64,000 nucleotides of DNA from Muscardinus avellanarius (GCA_963383645.1 OY726558.1:185745634-185809633); one strand, 5' to 3'; positions 33,280 through 45,089 are shown, numbered from the stretch's first letter. The notes: a model not told the origin generated them from the letters alone. A program made the numbers and translations.

Positions 33280-34785
33280 ATATGGTATTTACCAGGTATT
33301 TATTGGAGTTTGCAAAAGAACTAATTAAGAACTTTGTTATTTCCATGTTTTTCAAGTGGAGGTAATTTACAAAAACTTTGATAAATAGCTCTGAAGTCTC
33401 TTAATCAGTTTTTTTTTTAATGTTTGAGATCCAAATATATGCCTACAGGGCTACAAATTGTTAAAATGATTAGCTATTTCATCTGCAGAAGTTCAGTTCT
33501 TTAACCTCCCACCAACCCAGGGATCCTTGGTAATGTACAAGGATGACCTAACCCAACGGCAGCCTCCCCAGTGTTGTGGTAGCGAGGCTGTTGATCCTTG
33601 GAATTCTCACACGGTCCCTGACCAGATGCAGATGGTCAAAAAGCTGCTGCCAGAATTACTCACTTTGAACTCCCTAAAGCTTATGTTACACATTTTGGTT
33701 CCAAGTCCTCTTTCTGTAGCATCATCTTAATACCTAAAGGGCAATGACAGACTGGAAAATCGCACATTCTTTTCTCTTAGAATTGACTCCCAACCTTTTT
33801 TTTCTTTCCTCCGCTCTCTACTTTTTGGCATTATTTTTCTGTTAAGCATGGGTGCTATCTTAAGTATGACTGGCACATCTTTTATGTGGCTGCAGAGCAT
33901 CATGGATGATACCTTTTGGAGCTGACAGTCTTCTTATTAAAAGTGCCATTTTCTTTTTCTGTCTGTAGATACAGACCACCGAGAGAATGGACTTTTTTCT
34001 TTTCTCTTTTTTTTTTTCCAGCAAAGTTAGCGCTACCTAATTTTCACTGATGATAGCGCATACAAAAATTGACTTTAATGCTCTGCTGGCTGATCCCTGC
34101 TGACCTTGGCGATGGGAATCAGGCCTGTTAATCGGTTACCCACACTCACACAGGATCTGATTAGATATTTAATTCTCTTTGGCAACTCTTTGAGCCTGTC
34201 ACAAAGTGTTTTCCCGGGAAGAAGGGCGCTCTTTTCATATAACTTCATTAAGAACATTCTCTCAGGGCTTGGAATATGTACGGCAATCCTGAGTCAAGTT
34301 CAAAGGACCCCATTCCAGAGGAGGAGGTCGCTTTTCTAATTTCACCTTAAGATCTTCGTAAATTCCATGTGACAGACTTCTCAGCCATGAACTGTTGCAC
34401 ACTGTCTGTGCTTTCTGTGTAAAAAGCCCTAGCGGAAATGACGGTTCACACGTGTGAGCTGCTGAGTCTTGGGTTTTATTTTCGGTGGATCATCAGGAGG
34501 AAGAACACTGAGCCATACCCTCGGCTCCCAGCTCGTGATTGTTATCCTTTCCTGCAAGACTTTTTAATTTCTTTCTTTCTACTCTATGCTGCTATGATCC
34601 ATCCACCCCTTCTCACTCCCATAGGTTTAATGTAAGTCCTTAAATATGCGCGTACCTGGTATGATATGCAGCATTGTGAAGTTTCTGTGCTTTCAAGGAT
34701 AGCAAGCATTTGAGTATCAATCTTCTTGTTTACTCTAACTTGAATTCAAGGAAATGAAAGCTTTGGTAAATGTATAAAAGAATTA
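33280..34785. other. Repeat-free stretch, candidate conserved non-coding DNA
   Basis: About 1.5 kb without recognised transposons. 34020-34640 has near-balanced base composition and motif-dense text ('ctgaccttggcgatggga', 'gttaatcggttaccc'). No exon with convincing splice sites was found. Confidence 0.4.
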
Positions 34786-34789
34786 AATG

Positions 34790-34862
34790 GCCGGGTGTGG
34801 TGGCACACGCCTGTATCTGTGTACTTGGGAGGCTGAGACGGTAGGATCATATTACCAGAGTC
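34790..34862 (+). mobile_element. Truncated B1-like SINE half
   Basis: Only the first 70 bp ('ggccgggtgtggtggcacac' to 'ggctgagacggtaggatc') are present; the ID half is missing. Confidence 0.75.
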
Positions 34863-34877
34863 CTATCTGTGTGAAAA

Positions 34878-35334
34878 TTGTATGCATCGATTTCTTACTT
34901 TTGGTGACTGACTAATCTCACTTCGCATAATGTTCTCCAGTTCCATCCATTTCACTATAAATGATGTGATTTTGTTCTTCTTTATGGCTGAGTAAAATTC
35001 CATTGTGTACCTAAGAAGTGGAAGCTAGGGAGAAGAAAAGTCATAGGAGGAACTCTAGACAAAAACAAAGAGGCCTAACTGGGGGTGATAGGAGGGGCAC
35101 AAAGGAAATTTCCCTAATGTACATGATGTACATTCATCAAAATATCAAAGTCAATCACTAAGCCAAACATGAGCAGGAGGGAGGGTGAGGGAGGGAGTGG
35201 GGTGGGAACTGGGGAAGGTCTAAATGAGCGATGTGTGCATGTACGCCTCTACCACCCTGCACTCCATTAAGATGTATAACTACATTGCACCAATAAAAAT
35301 AAATAGAAATAGTAATAAATAAGTTGTATGCATC
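34878..35334 (+). mobile_element. Short twin-primed (5'-inverted) L1 with TSD
   Basis: ttgtatgcatc flanks the insertion (34878-34888 and 35324-35334). 34889-35009 is antisense L1 ('ggctgagtaaaattccattg'). 35010-35310 is sense L1 3'UTR starting 'aagtggaagctaggg' and ending 'cattgcaccaataaaaat', followed by an A-rich tail. The head-to-head switch at about 35009 is the signature of twin priming. Confidence 0.88.
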
Positions 35335-35399
35335 TCAGTTGAAAATGATCAGACTAAGAACCAAAAGAATCCAAACAGAAAGAAAAATATTTGCTGAGG

Positions 35400-35570
35400 G
35401 TGCTAGGCTGTGTGCCATCCAGAGAATATCTCCATTAATTCTCTCAACAATCCTAAATTGTAGTGCTCTTGTTTCCTTTTTTATAGATACAGAAAGCAAG
35501 CATTAACAAAAGCTGGATTACGAATCCAGGATCCCAAAGCTAGTAAGTGGCGATGGTCCATGAGAATCAG
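35400..35570 (-). mobile_element. MIR fragment
   Basis: 'ttaattctctcaacaatcc', 'tttatagatacagaaag' and 'aaagctagtaagtggcg' follow the full antisense MIR order. Confidence 0.65.
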
Positions 35571-35574
35571 CTTG

Positions 35575-36420
35575 TGCTGCTTCCCAGCCACAAAACCCAC
35601 CGTCACCTCCAAGTATATGGTTAAACGTGGTGTGGTGAGAGCCGGCTAGATTAAATGCGAAGCAGTGTTGGGAATATTTCATCTGATTTCAACTGAGAAA
35701 ATAGAAAGCGGACAAGTGGTCTCTAAGGAAACCAGGCCATAGGTTTATAGAATGAAATCACCACTTTGAAGGATGTACTTCATCCTCTCCAAGTACTTAG
35801 GCAGATAGGACCGTACATTTTAATAGAGTCATGTGGCTGCAAACGGCCTCCAGGGGGCCATTTAGCTATCTCCTTTTTGCACCTGAAGGTTTTTTAAAGA
35901 TTTAAAATGCATTGGTAATGAGGTTTATGTCAGGGGGAAGGGGGTCAAAGCTTTAGTGTTATGTGGGTTCAACTGGTAGGAGGGAGACGGTCCCAGGTGA
36001 ATTTTTGAAGCCACGGGAAAATAAATCTCTTCCAACAAGGGGGCAGCTTCTTCTCTCTTGCATTTAGCCTCATTTCTCTGCTTCTGAGCTAATCTTTCAC
36101 CCTCTGTACTAATCAAGAATAATCTTATCTGCTCTTCCTTGGGTCCTGAACGAACAAGGCACAGGGAGAATTTGTTCATCTTTAATATGAGCAGAAAAGA
36201 TTTGGGGGTATCAATTACTCATGCATGGATGGCTCATAGAAGCCGATTCTATCTAAAGAAATCTCTGGCCTGCTGGCTGTTTCCATCCCAAACGTACCAA
36301 CTTCTCCTTGTGGCTGCCCTATGAAGAATATTTATATTATTTTTATTTGCTTAAACTGTAATAATTAGATATCTCAGCTTTCTACAGCATGTATACTCCT
36401 TTTTGTAAATAACATTTCAG
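35575..36420. other. Single-copy DNA, nothing recognised
   Basis: No gene or repeat recognised. An 84-aa minus-strand frame (35925-36179) has no domain I know. Confidence 0.45.
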
Positions 36421-36425
36421 TAAAT

Positions 36426-36643
36426 AAGAATGTATTTTTAAGCTGGGTTCAGTAGCACATGCCTCTAATCCCAGTCCTTGAGAGGCTGAAACAGGAAAAT
36501 CATAGAGTCTAGGCCAACCTCAACAACTTAGTGAGATTCTGTCTCAAAATAAAGTAATAAAATAGAGCCGGGGATGTAGCTCAGAGGTAGAATGCCCCTG
36601 GGCTCAATCCCCAGTACAAAATTTTAAAAAGAATGTATTTTTA
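36426..36643 (+). mobile_element. B1-dID-type SINE with perfect 15-bp TSD
   Basis: aagaatgtattttta at 36426-36440 and 36629-36643 flanks the element. The ID half keeps 'gtagctcagaggtagaatg' and 'gggctcaatccccagtac'. Confidence 0.94.
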
Positions 36644-36644
36644 G

Positions 36645-37035
36645 TTGAGTAATTCACTAAAAAAGCTTGATATTCATAGAAACCGTAAGGCCATTCCTTA
36701 TGCCCCCTGAATTGTTTAGTTTTATGTGTAAAGATCTCCTAATGAAGGGCCTTTATTTGTCTCTTACCTATTTTGTAGAGATACTGTAAGAACTCAATGT
36801 TTAGGAATCCCTAGTTTTTTGAAATTAATGTTAAAATTCAGTATAATTATTAATTAAAAAGTATTTAGCAGCATTGAATGCTCTAGTAGTTTAGTTATAC
36901 ACTGAGCATTTTAATAAATTATGTTTACCAGGGAGAGAAATGGTTAATTGACTATTAATAGTTACTGAATGTTGGGTTCTTTACATACCTCAACTCATTA
37001 AATCTGCACAGCCATGCTAGTCATTAAATTAATGA
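36645..37035. other. Single-copy AT-rich DNA
   Basis: Nothing recognised. Confidence 0.45.
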
Positions 37036-37039
37036 AAAA

Positions 37040-37140
37040 TAAAATGCCTACTGTGTGCCAAGAGCCATGCTAGGTTTGGGGGGCTACAATAATGAGTGAG
37101 ATAGAGAGAAACCCAAACTCATGAGGCTTAAGAACCAGAG
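37040..37140 (-). mobile_element. L2/MIR-like fragment
   Basis: 'gcctactgtgtgccaagagc' then 'gctacaataatgagtgag' and 'aactcatgaggctta' follows the antisense L2 3' order. Confidence 0.5.
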
Positions 37141-37144
37141 AAAG

Positions 37145-39400
37145 TTAAGCCCTAATGATAGCCAGGAAACGTGCACAGAGAACTGGGAGGAGACAGGAGG
37201 TTCCGGGAACGGACATTTCAGCCTGAGCCTCTGAGCGCCACTGAGCTGAGAATGTAAACAGGGAAGGAAGTTGAGCCGATTCTGCAGCTCATAAATACCA
37301 CCAGTTTGGCCGCCTCCGAAGTCCCTTTCTGACACATAATACCAAGGGTGGATGTCAGAGCCCATCATCCTGTGTCCTCAGAATAATTGATCATTTCCTA
37401 GAAGGTCTCTTTCTGTGCTAAGCATTTAAGCAAGTCCACCTTGAATAAACAAATGTTTGTGCTTAGCGCTTCCGTCTGCATTCTAAGGTGCAGACTCATC
37501 TCGGGCCCTTTGCCTTTCTCTCTCTCCGACCATGATTCTGTCACCACAGTTGCCTAGACACGGCTTCAAGGATGTGTGCGTGGAGATGGTAGCAATTAAA
37601 AGGAGGGATGGGTTGCAAAGAGCCCTTCTCTAACATCCTGCTTCCCAGATTAAGCGAGCATGTTAACATCAACTTTTTTTGTCAACCTTCAAGGCACTGG
37701 CATAATGAGTTCTTCTATTTTATTAGTATTATTTTAATGAAAATGAGACATAACCGGATTTGTTTTTTTTTTTTCGCATACAATACAGCGTTCCTCAGGC
37801 CCATGAGATTACTTTTGCTTCAGAGTATTTCAATTACCCTTACAGTGCACTAAGGAACAACGACATTAATATCTTATTAATTCCGTAGCAGTCATTGTTC
37901 CTTACTTGGGATCCGACATAGTTGCACGAGTGCTCGGCCTAATAAAGCTACTTCCTTCCCCCAAATGATTTGTAATGGGAAGGAAAAGGACTCATTAATG
38001 CACTCCGCCTCCCAACTCTGCTCTTAGCACTGGGCACATAGTGTGGCTCTGTCATAGAAACCCGGGGCTTTAATTATAATTCTGAAGGCATTGTACTCTG
38101 AATAATGATTCGATGTCTTAACAAGTGGAAATCCCAGGCGATTGTATGTGTAGGTGAATAATACCGAGGGTGGATGTCAGAGTCCCTTTTTATTATTCCT
38201 GGAAGAAAAAAAAATGCCACCTGGAACTTGGCTTCCACCATTGGTCTTAATTACCATTTACAATTTAGGGCTTAGAGTACAATGACTTAATCACACATGT
38301 TCATAAAACATTGCAGGAAAAAGAAGCAGAGGCCGCCAAGTCATCCTAATTCATTTGTGCACTGCACATGTGTCTCCTAAGTCCTTGCTCTGTGTCAGTT
38401 TCGGGGGCAGGCCCTACAGATTAAAGGAGGACTAGGCAGGTGGTAAAGAAGGAAGGAATACTTGAGCTTTGGCAGGCGCCGGGACTTGGTGGCCTGCTCT
38501 TAGCACTACCTACAGGCTGCCTCTTTTTGTTTCATTACGGTTACTGAGGGCAAGAAAATAGAAAAGACATATCTGGTTTTCCATGGTCAAAGGTGATCCC
38601 CAAAGAGTGAGGTTACCGGGGTGTGGGATATGAACAGACATGGGAAGTTCCTTTCTTCTGGGGGACCATCTTTTGTAATTTGGGAAGGTGTTTTTTTTTT
38701 TTTCTAATGTAGATTGAAATGTTTCTGATGTGTTTCTGTTTCTGCCGTGACATGTCCAAAGTGACTTCTGAAACCTATAGAAGAAGAATATTGTAGTGTT
38801 TATTATGAGATCATTTAAATTATTGAGTGTGGAGGAAATAACAGAAAAAATGGCAATGATTAGTAGTCTTAGCAACAGACCATCGCCCCTGCTCTTCCCA
38901 CCATGGGCCTGGTGCATATGCTGTTTCTTTCCTTTTTCCTATCCATCGCACTTTATTTTCTTCTTGTTTTTCATCTCCTGCCCTCATTCAGGAAAACTTA
39001 CATTCTCTCTCTTAACTAAAGTTTCTACTTTCTTTGGAATTTACCCTTCTCACTTTTTCTGTGGCCATTACTTGAACTAGCTTAAGTTCCTGCCTGGATT
39101 TACTTCCAGTAATGAGCCAATTCTCTTGACTCTAAGGCAAGGAGCTTATCAGATTCAAACGCTTTACAAAAAGAGAAACCTACTGTATACAAAAAAAAAA
39201 AATGCTTTTACCTCCTTCAGATAGTGTCTCTGGGTAAAATCAGCTTCTTGACTGATAATAAGTATCCATCAGCAGCACAGGCAAAGTTCAATTCTTTACA
39301 TTCAGATCTCTAGTCCATATATATTTATAAGTGTGTATAAATTTAAAGGCATAACACATGTGCGTGTGTGTAGGTATGAAATCAGAGACCTTGTTAAAAT
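37145..39400. other. 2.2-kb transposon-free stretch, candidate regulatory DNA
   Basis: No SINE, L1 or L2 recognised. 37620-38320 is rich in TAAT homeodomain-type cores and has the even texture of conserved non-coding elements. A 28-bp near-identical direct repeat sits at 37336-37363 and 38158-38185. The 135-aa minus-strand frame (38510-38917) has no recognisable domain. Confidence 0.4.
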
Positions 39401-39404
39401 CCTT

Positions 39405-39965
39405 AAACACTCATTCCTTTATTCAGTGATGTCATTGAGTACCGACTATGTATCAGGTCCTAGAGATATAGTAAATAAAACAAAGCTTGAGCTTGATTGG
39501 AATTTGCAGTCTGGTGGGGAAAAATAGATGGCAAAGAAGTAAAACAGCAAGGATTTTGTAGGTTGGTTGGTGGTTAAGTGCTATGAAGGAAAAATAAAGC
39601 AGAGAAGGGAGCCCAGGGGAGGCAAAGGACAGGAGGGGAAGTTTGCTTTTCTAAACGGCATGGTCAGGGAAGACTTCGTTGGAGCAGATCCCTGTGGGAG
39701 GTGAAGGAGAAAGGCAAGGGGCCATCAGGGAGAAAGCACATTACAGGCAGAAGAAACGACAGGTGCAAAGACCCTGAGGCAGGTCTGTGCTTGACAAATA
39801 CTGGCTCCCTGGATTGAACAATAGAGTGGCCCTTGCAAAGATGTGATGTGGTAACAGAGAGAAGAAGGGGTCAGTGGTGGAGGGTGATCTGAGAGGCGGC
39901 AACGGGACAAGGAGCCAGAGCTCCATGGGGTTCTCTAGGCCTGGTCAAGGACTTTGCCTTATTTT
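39405..39965 (-). mobile_element. Long L2 fragment
   Basis: Clear antisense L2 order: 'attgagtaccgactatgtat', 'ttaagtgctatgaagg', 'ggtcagggaagacttc', 'cattacaggcagaag', 'gtgcaaagaccctgaggcag', then 'ctggtcaaggactttgcc'. One of the best-preserved L2 pieces in the window. Confidence 0.8.
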
Positions 39966-39969
39966 GTGC

Positions 39970-41290
39970 TGTGGCAGTAGTCTCTAGCAACCAGCTCATG
40001 GGGGACAGCGTGCGAGGGATTCACCTTATTCCAGTTGTCAATTGTGTGACCCTGCTGAATGCAGAGTTGGGAAGAGAAATGCAGTTGCAGCTCCCTCAAC
40101 AGTATTTCAAGCACATGATACAAACAGCTGCAAGAGCATCGATGACAGCGATGTGTGGGACAAGAATGAGAAAGTGGCGAGTCTTCAGGGTTGGCTACTT
40201 AGGTTTTAAATATCATGTGTATACTCAGAAGTTTATGCAATTTAATTAACCAGCTTGCAGAATTCCTTGAGATTTGCTGGCTCCTGGAACTGGTCTCATT
40301 TGGCTCTGGCACTCCCTCTGTTTTCCTTCGAGTAGAGATTTATGAGGAATGGAGGTCTCTCTGCAGACCAGGGGTTTAAGCAGGTCACTGTGTTCTACTG
40401 AGAACAGGTGGTAGGTGATCAGAGGCAGAAGCAGAGAGACTAGTTTGGAGGTTTGGTGAGAAACCCTTGGGGCTCTGCACAGAACTTCTGAATGACCTCT
40501 GCACCTGCTGCCGTTTTCCTCCTGCATCCCCTCAGAGCATGAGAAAATGAGCTAGTCTGAGTCACTTGTGATCATTCCTCCACCCTCAGGTGCCAGGTGG
40601 CGTCTCAGGCAAAATCAGGATGAAGTTGAGATGCATCTCAAAATGGACTGAGTACATTGAATATAGACCTTTCCTTTCTACTAAAAAGCTGGTAGGAAAT
40701 CAATGTGCTCCCAGCAATTGATAGCATTTTGCAGCCAACAACTCATTCTAATTTGATTTGTCAACCATGGAACTGATTGTCATGATGTATTGTTTATACC
40801 CTACAAATCAATAAAACTGATAAGGGTTTTGAAATATCACTGTGTAAGGTTGGGGGATATAAATATATGAGGTTTATAAGAATATAAACATATAAGATTT
40901 GGGATGTACACCATATGCACAAAGCTTAGGAAAAGTGAGAATGTTTTCATAGGAGCTGGGACACTGAGGCTGGGAGAGAGAAGGCGTGTTGGCACCCAGC
41001 GAGGGCACCTCTGATTAAAAGGACAGGAAAGCATTGGGGGTTGGATTTAAGGAGCACTGCCTCCCTAGCCCACCAGCCCGCAGAGCCAGGCGCAGTTCTT
41101 TAGACTGTAGCGCTGTGTCCTGGTGATCTCTCTTAAAATGTTTAACAGTAACCCAGGAGGCAGGGCACACAGACACCAAAACGATGAAGAAAAGGGAGCA
41201 CCTGGGGAAAAGAGACAGAAAGGTCAACTGAGAGGCAGCGTCCGAACAGACCTAGCGCAGAGTGCCTCAAACCAGGTAATGCTCAATCTT
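39970..41290. other. Single-copy DNA, nothing recognised
   Basis: A 92-aa plus-strand frame (39971-40249) and a 93-aa minus-strand frame (40246-40527) have no recognisable domain. No splice structure. Confidence 0.4.
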
Positions 41291-41295
41291 TTTCT

Positions 41296-41298
41296 CTT

Positions 41299-41364
<66 letters not shown>

Positions 41365-41467
41365 TTTTCCTTCCTTCCTTCCTTTCTCTATATTCCTTCC
41401 TTCCTTCCTTCTTCTCTTCCATCCCTCCTTCCCTCCCTCCCTTTCTTCTCTCTTTCCTTCCTCCCTT
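41296..41467. repeat. (CT)n / (TTCC)n polypyrimidine microsatellite
   Basis: A CT run of about 58 bp followed by TTCC/CCTT repeats with rare A interruptions. It abuts the tail of the following minus-strand SINE. Confidence 0.95.
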
Positions 41468-41865
41468 TTGTGGTACTAGGGATTGAACTCAAGGGTATTC
41501 TAATTCCTAGCTATACTCTCCCTTTTAATTTTAATATTTATTTATTTATTTATTGGTGGTACTGGGGTTCCTGGAAACCCTTCTACCTCTGGGGTACACT
41601 CCCAGACCTTTTTTGTATTTTTATTTGGAAACAAGGTCTCTTGAGCCAGCGCGGCTGGCTTAGAACCTGCGCGATCCTCCTGTCTCCGCCTCCCAAGCGC
41701 AGGGATGACAAGCGTGCGCCACCACGCCCGGCTAATTTTTATTTTTAAAACAGGGTCTTGCTAGGTTACTGAGAGTCTTGCTAAGTTAATGAGGCTGTCC
41801 TGGCATCTACAATGCTTCTATCTCAGCTTCCCAAGTACTGGGATTATAGGCATGCGCTAACCACC
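41468..41865 (-). mobile_element. Older B1-dID SINE split by a younger one
   Basis: The outer copy's ID half is 41468-41527 ('ggattgaactcaaggg') and its B1 half is about 41735-41865 ('gggattataggcatgcgct'). Between them sits the younger insertion. Confidence 0.85.
41555..41734 (-). mobile_element. Inserted SINE, derived 'ttccaggaacccc' subtype
   Basis: 'ggtggtactggggttcctgg', 'gagccagcgcggctggct' and 'gtgcgccaccacgcccggc' are all close to the other copies of this subtype, so it is younger than its host SINE. Confidence 0.9.
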
Positions 41866-41869
41866 CTCT

Positions 41870-42648
41870 CCATACCTCTTTTAACAGATCCCTGTGACTG
41901 TGAGTCCAGTCCGTCAGCCCCGCTGTGTCACAGGGTCCCGTGCCTCCAGCCCACCACTTCTCTCCTCCACAGACTGCTCATCTCCTTTCTCTGCTCTTCC
42001 AGTGGGCCCAGAGGCTGTCTGGCATTTGCTTGGCACAGAAGCGTAGATGCAGTGCTCCTTTATTTCTTCCTTTCCAGCTAGGGATAATTGCATTTGTATA
42101 TTATTATATCACACTTTGCGGTTTTTATAATGCCACCTCGAAATCTCAGTTTATTAAATAACTTGAGAAACAAAAGTCGTTTGCTGAAAATATTTTTCAT
42201 GCTGTAATTATCCTTTAGAAAGAGAAGTTGCCTTTTTATAACTGGTAAAAAAAAAATAATTTAACATGGATATAATAGACAGTGGATGATTATTGTCCTT
42301 GAAATTGGGATACAAAACAATGCTTGGTGATCCATTATCTGCTAAGTGCTATCAATTTAAAGAGCTGGAAGCCAACAGGATGGTGAACCCAGACAAAACA
42401 CAGACCCTGAGGTGTTTATAAATGCCACGTATTTTTTAGTTGTCCAGATCACGTGTTTCAGGAGATCATCGGTGTTTTCCCCTTGACCTCCTTAAAATAG
42501 AACTATGAAGTGCCTCTCTTTGATGTGTGTGCACACTGTGGAACCAGCATTGGTTTGTTTCAAGATTCTTGGTATAAAGAATAAGACCAGGGGTCTTTGA
42601 GACTCAGTGGAAGATTCCAGTTGAAACAATAGAATGCTGCTGCCACAA
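41870..42648. other. Single-copy DNA, nothing recognised
   Basis: 41880-42070 is C-rich and partly open but has no recognisable product. Confidence 0.4.
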
Positions 42649-42651
42649 TTA

Positions 42652-43060
42652 ATTTTTTATTGGTGTGTTGTAATTTTGCATTCTACTGATGTACAGAATA
42701 ATGGGAACGTACGTGCACACAGCTCCTGGAGCATTTCCCTCTGGGTCCCACCTCCTCCCTCCCCTTCCTCTACATGTCTTTGAGATTGGCATTGGTAATT
42801 TGACATACATCTATAGCATTATTTCAGCTGTTACCTTCATGACGTCTCTGTCCCCCCACCTTGTCTAAACCTATCACTCCACTTGAGTCTGCTTGTGTAT
42901 CTGAGGTTTCCCAATTTCTACCTAGTATCCACGCATGAGAGAAAACATACAGTTATTCGCTTTTTGAGACTGACTAATCACGCTTATGCCATTCTCCAGT
43001 TTCACCCAATTTCTTGCAAGTGACATAATTTTTTTGTGTGTGTGGCTGAGAAAACATTTT
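42652..43060 (-). mobile_element. L1 3' end
   Basis: Starts 'ttattggtgtgttgtaattt', then a pyrimidine-rich antisense 3'UTR, and ends in ORF2 text 'gactgactaatcacgctta'. No clean duplication found. Confidence 0.8.
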
Positions 43061-43213
43061 AAAGCCACTGGTTTAACATATATGACATCCTCAAATATGG
43101 CCCAAAAGGCCATATTTAAAGGGTTAAAAAAATCTTTAAAAAAATCTTTCTTGCTGAATAATCACATGAGCATAATGAAAAACATTTTTCTATGTTCTCA
43201 AAGAAGAAAAAAA

Positions 43214-43425
43214 TGCAAGTCAAAAGAATTTTGGGGGGGGGGTTTCTACCTCCAAGCTATACTCCCAGACCTATTTTATATTTTATTTGGAAACAGGGTC
43301 TCACTAAGTTGCTGAGAGCCTCACTGAGTAGCTGAGGCTGGCTTCGAACCCGTGTGATACTCCTGTCTCAGCCTTCCAAGCGCGGGGATTACAAGCGTGC
43401 GCCACCACGCCCAGCTTGCAAGTCA
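43214..43425 (-). mobile_element. B1-dID SINE with tgcaagtca duplication
   Basis: The 9-bp flank tgcaagtca appears on both sides (about 43214 and 43416). A G-run (43232-43241) lies where the poly(T) normally is, and 'gggttcaa' of the ID half is lost. B1 start 'gtgcgccaccacgcccagc'. Confidence 0.85.
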
Positions 43426-43429
43426 CAAT

Positions 43430-44410
43430 TTTAAGTGATAATTCAAATACACCTGGTATGAGACCACTCTGTGCCTGTTTGTGCTGGGTCTCATTTAACT
43501 CCCTGTTACCAATCAGGAAAAACGAGACATTTGCATCACTATGCCTGGATCTAAAGTCATGCTCAGACTGATTGTGCTGGGTTTCAAACTCCAGGAACCT
43601 CTGACATTTACTCAAACATTGTAAAGTGCATATTATAAATAACTGTCTCCCTGAGGTGTGTTTGGTTTGGCTTGGCTTAAAGTTAGTAATTGGGTTGGAT
43701 AGCCAATCTGACAACGCACGTCTGTTGGCCAACTTTCCTGTTTGACCTGGGACTCTTTAACAGGGAACTTTCGGCATGGGAGCCGAGGGAGATGAGAAAT
43801 AGATGAAACCACCCCAAAGGATTAAACCTGAAATGTTATTTGGTGGAAAAAGTGTTCCGAGACTCAACTCAAGCTCTTTCGTTCGCTACTCTACGCACGT
43901 CGTAAATCAGCCAGGAGAGAGCGATTTCCATATTTTTAAATTGCTGCAAAAATCTCTCCAACTTCCTCATTTTGCAGATAAAGCTTTAACATTATGTGAA
44001 GCAGTGTATGTTGAATTTTAATACTCACTTCAGAAATCACACGTACTCACTTTGTGGGTTTTTGGCGCTCTTATACGTAACCATGTCCAAGTTTGTTTGC
44101 AGAGTCTATTTGCCTTTGCACTTGTTTATTATTAAAATACTTCTAAGCTTCTGTCGCAGCTATTCAGAAACTAAAGAAAGGATCTCTGTAGCCTTTGCAT
44201 AATGTATTAATCCCTGCCAATATCTTACCTGAAATAGTTTAAAACCTGTTTAAAAAGGCATTTCACGGTATTTAGCCATTTTGACACATGGGTTATTTTA
44301 TAAATCTAATGAATCTTTAAAAAAAAAACGAGCCATAGAAAAAACACAATTAAATATTTGTATATCGCTGCTTGAGAAAAACACAAAAGTATGCTTTCAG
44401 AGAAATTTTT
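43430..44410. other. Single-copy DNA, nothing recognised
   Basis: No repeat recognised. A 142-aa minus-strand frame (43304-43732) runs out of the SINE into unique DNA and is not gene-like. Confidence 0.4.
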
Positions 44411-44412
44411 TT

Positions 44413-44630
44413 AAAAATTAAGTGATTTAAGGCCAGGCGTGGTGGCGCACACTTGTAATCCCCCACTTGGGAGGCAGAGACAGAAGGATCGCGCAGGTTT
44501 GAAGCCAGCCGCGCTGGCTTAGGAGACCCTGTTTCCAAAAATAAAATAGGTCTGGGAGTGTAGCCCGGAGATAGACCGGCTTCCAGGAACCCCAGTACCA
44601 CAAAAAAAAAAAAAAAAAATTAAGTGATTT
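44413..44630 (+). mobile_element. SINE, derived 'ttccaggaacccc' subtype, 17-bp TSD
   Basis: aaaaattaagtgattta flanks both sides. Contains 'ccagccgcgctggctta' and 'gtgtagcccggagatag', a long A-tail and little divergence from sister copies. Confidence 0.95.
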
Positions 44631-44644
44631 ATAAAACCATAAAA

Positions 44645-44872
44645 TAAACCAGGTATGGTGACACACATTTATAATCCCAGCATTCGGGAGGCTGAGACAG
44701 GAGGATCGCGGTTCGCGGACAGCCGCAGCTACTTAGTGAAGCCCTCTGCAACTCAGTGAGACCCTGTTTCAAAATAAAGAATAAAAAATAGGGCAGAAGG
44801 TGTAGCTTGGAGGTCAAATGCCCCTGGGTTCCATTACCAGACCCGCAAAAATAAAATAAAATAAAATAAAGT
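44645..44872 (+). mobile_element. B1-dID-type SINE with (AAAAT)n tail
   Basis: 'ccaggtatggtgacacacat' to 'gggttccattaccagacc'. The tail is a short aaaataaaat repeat. Confidence 0.88.
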
Positions 44873-44897
44873 CAGATATATAAAGTATATGGCCATT

Positions 44898-45085
44898 TTT
44901 TAATTTTTCTATTTTTGTAGTGAGAATTGAACCCAGGGACATTCTACTTCTGAGCTAAAGTACCAGCCCTTTTTATTTTTTGCTTTGAAACAGGGTTTCA
45001 CTAAGTTAAGTCTCACTATGTTTTTGAGACTGTCTCAGCATGCTAAGTACTGAGACTACATATGCCTATAAGTCACCACATTCAG
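44898..45085 (-). mobile_element. B1-dID-type SINE, old
   Basis: 'gaattgaacccagggac' to 'ctataagtcaccacattcag'. Diverged, with a duplication in the linker ('ctaagttaagtctcacta'). Confidence 0.8.
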
Positions 45086-45089
45086 ATAG

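Noticed and set aside
32983..33355. Cys/Val-rich minus-strand frames
   Set aside because: Translation of the CA microsatellite and adjoining SINE.
38510..38917. 135-aa minus-strand open frame
   Set aside because: Low-complexity and hydrophobic patches, no recognised domain. Length is within what AT-moderate DNA gives by chance in 64 kb.
43304..43732. 142-aa minus-strand open frame
   Set aside because: Its end is SINE sequence and the rest lacks any recognisable domain or splice context.
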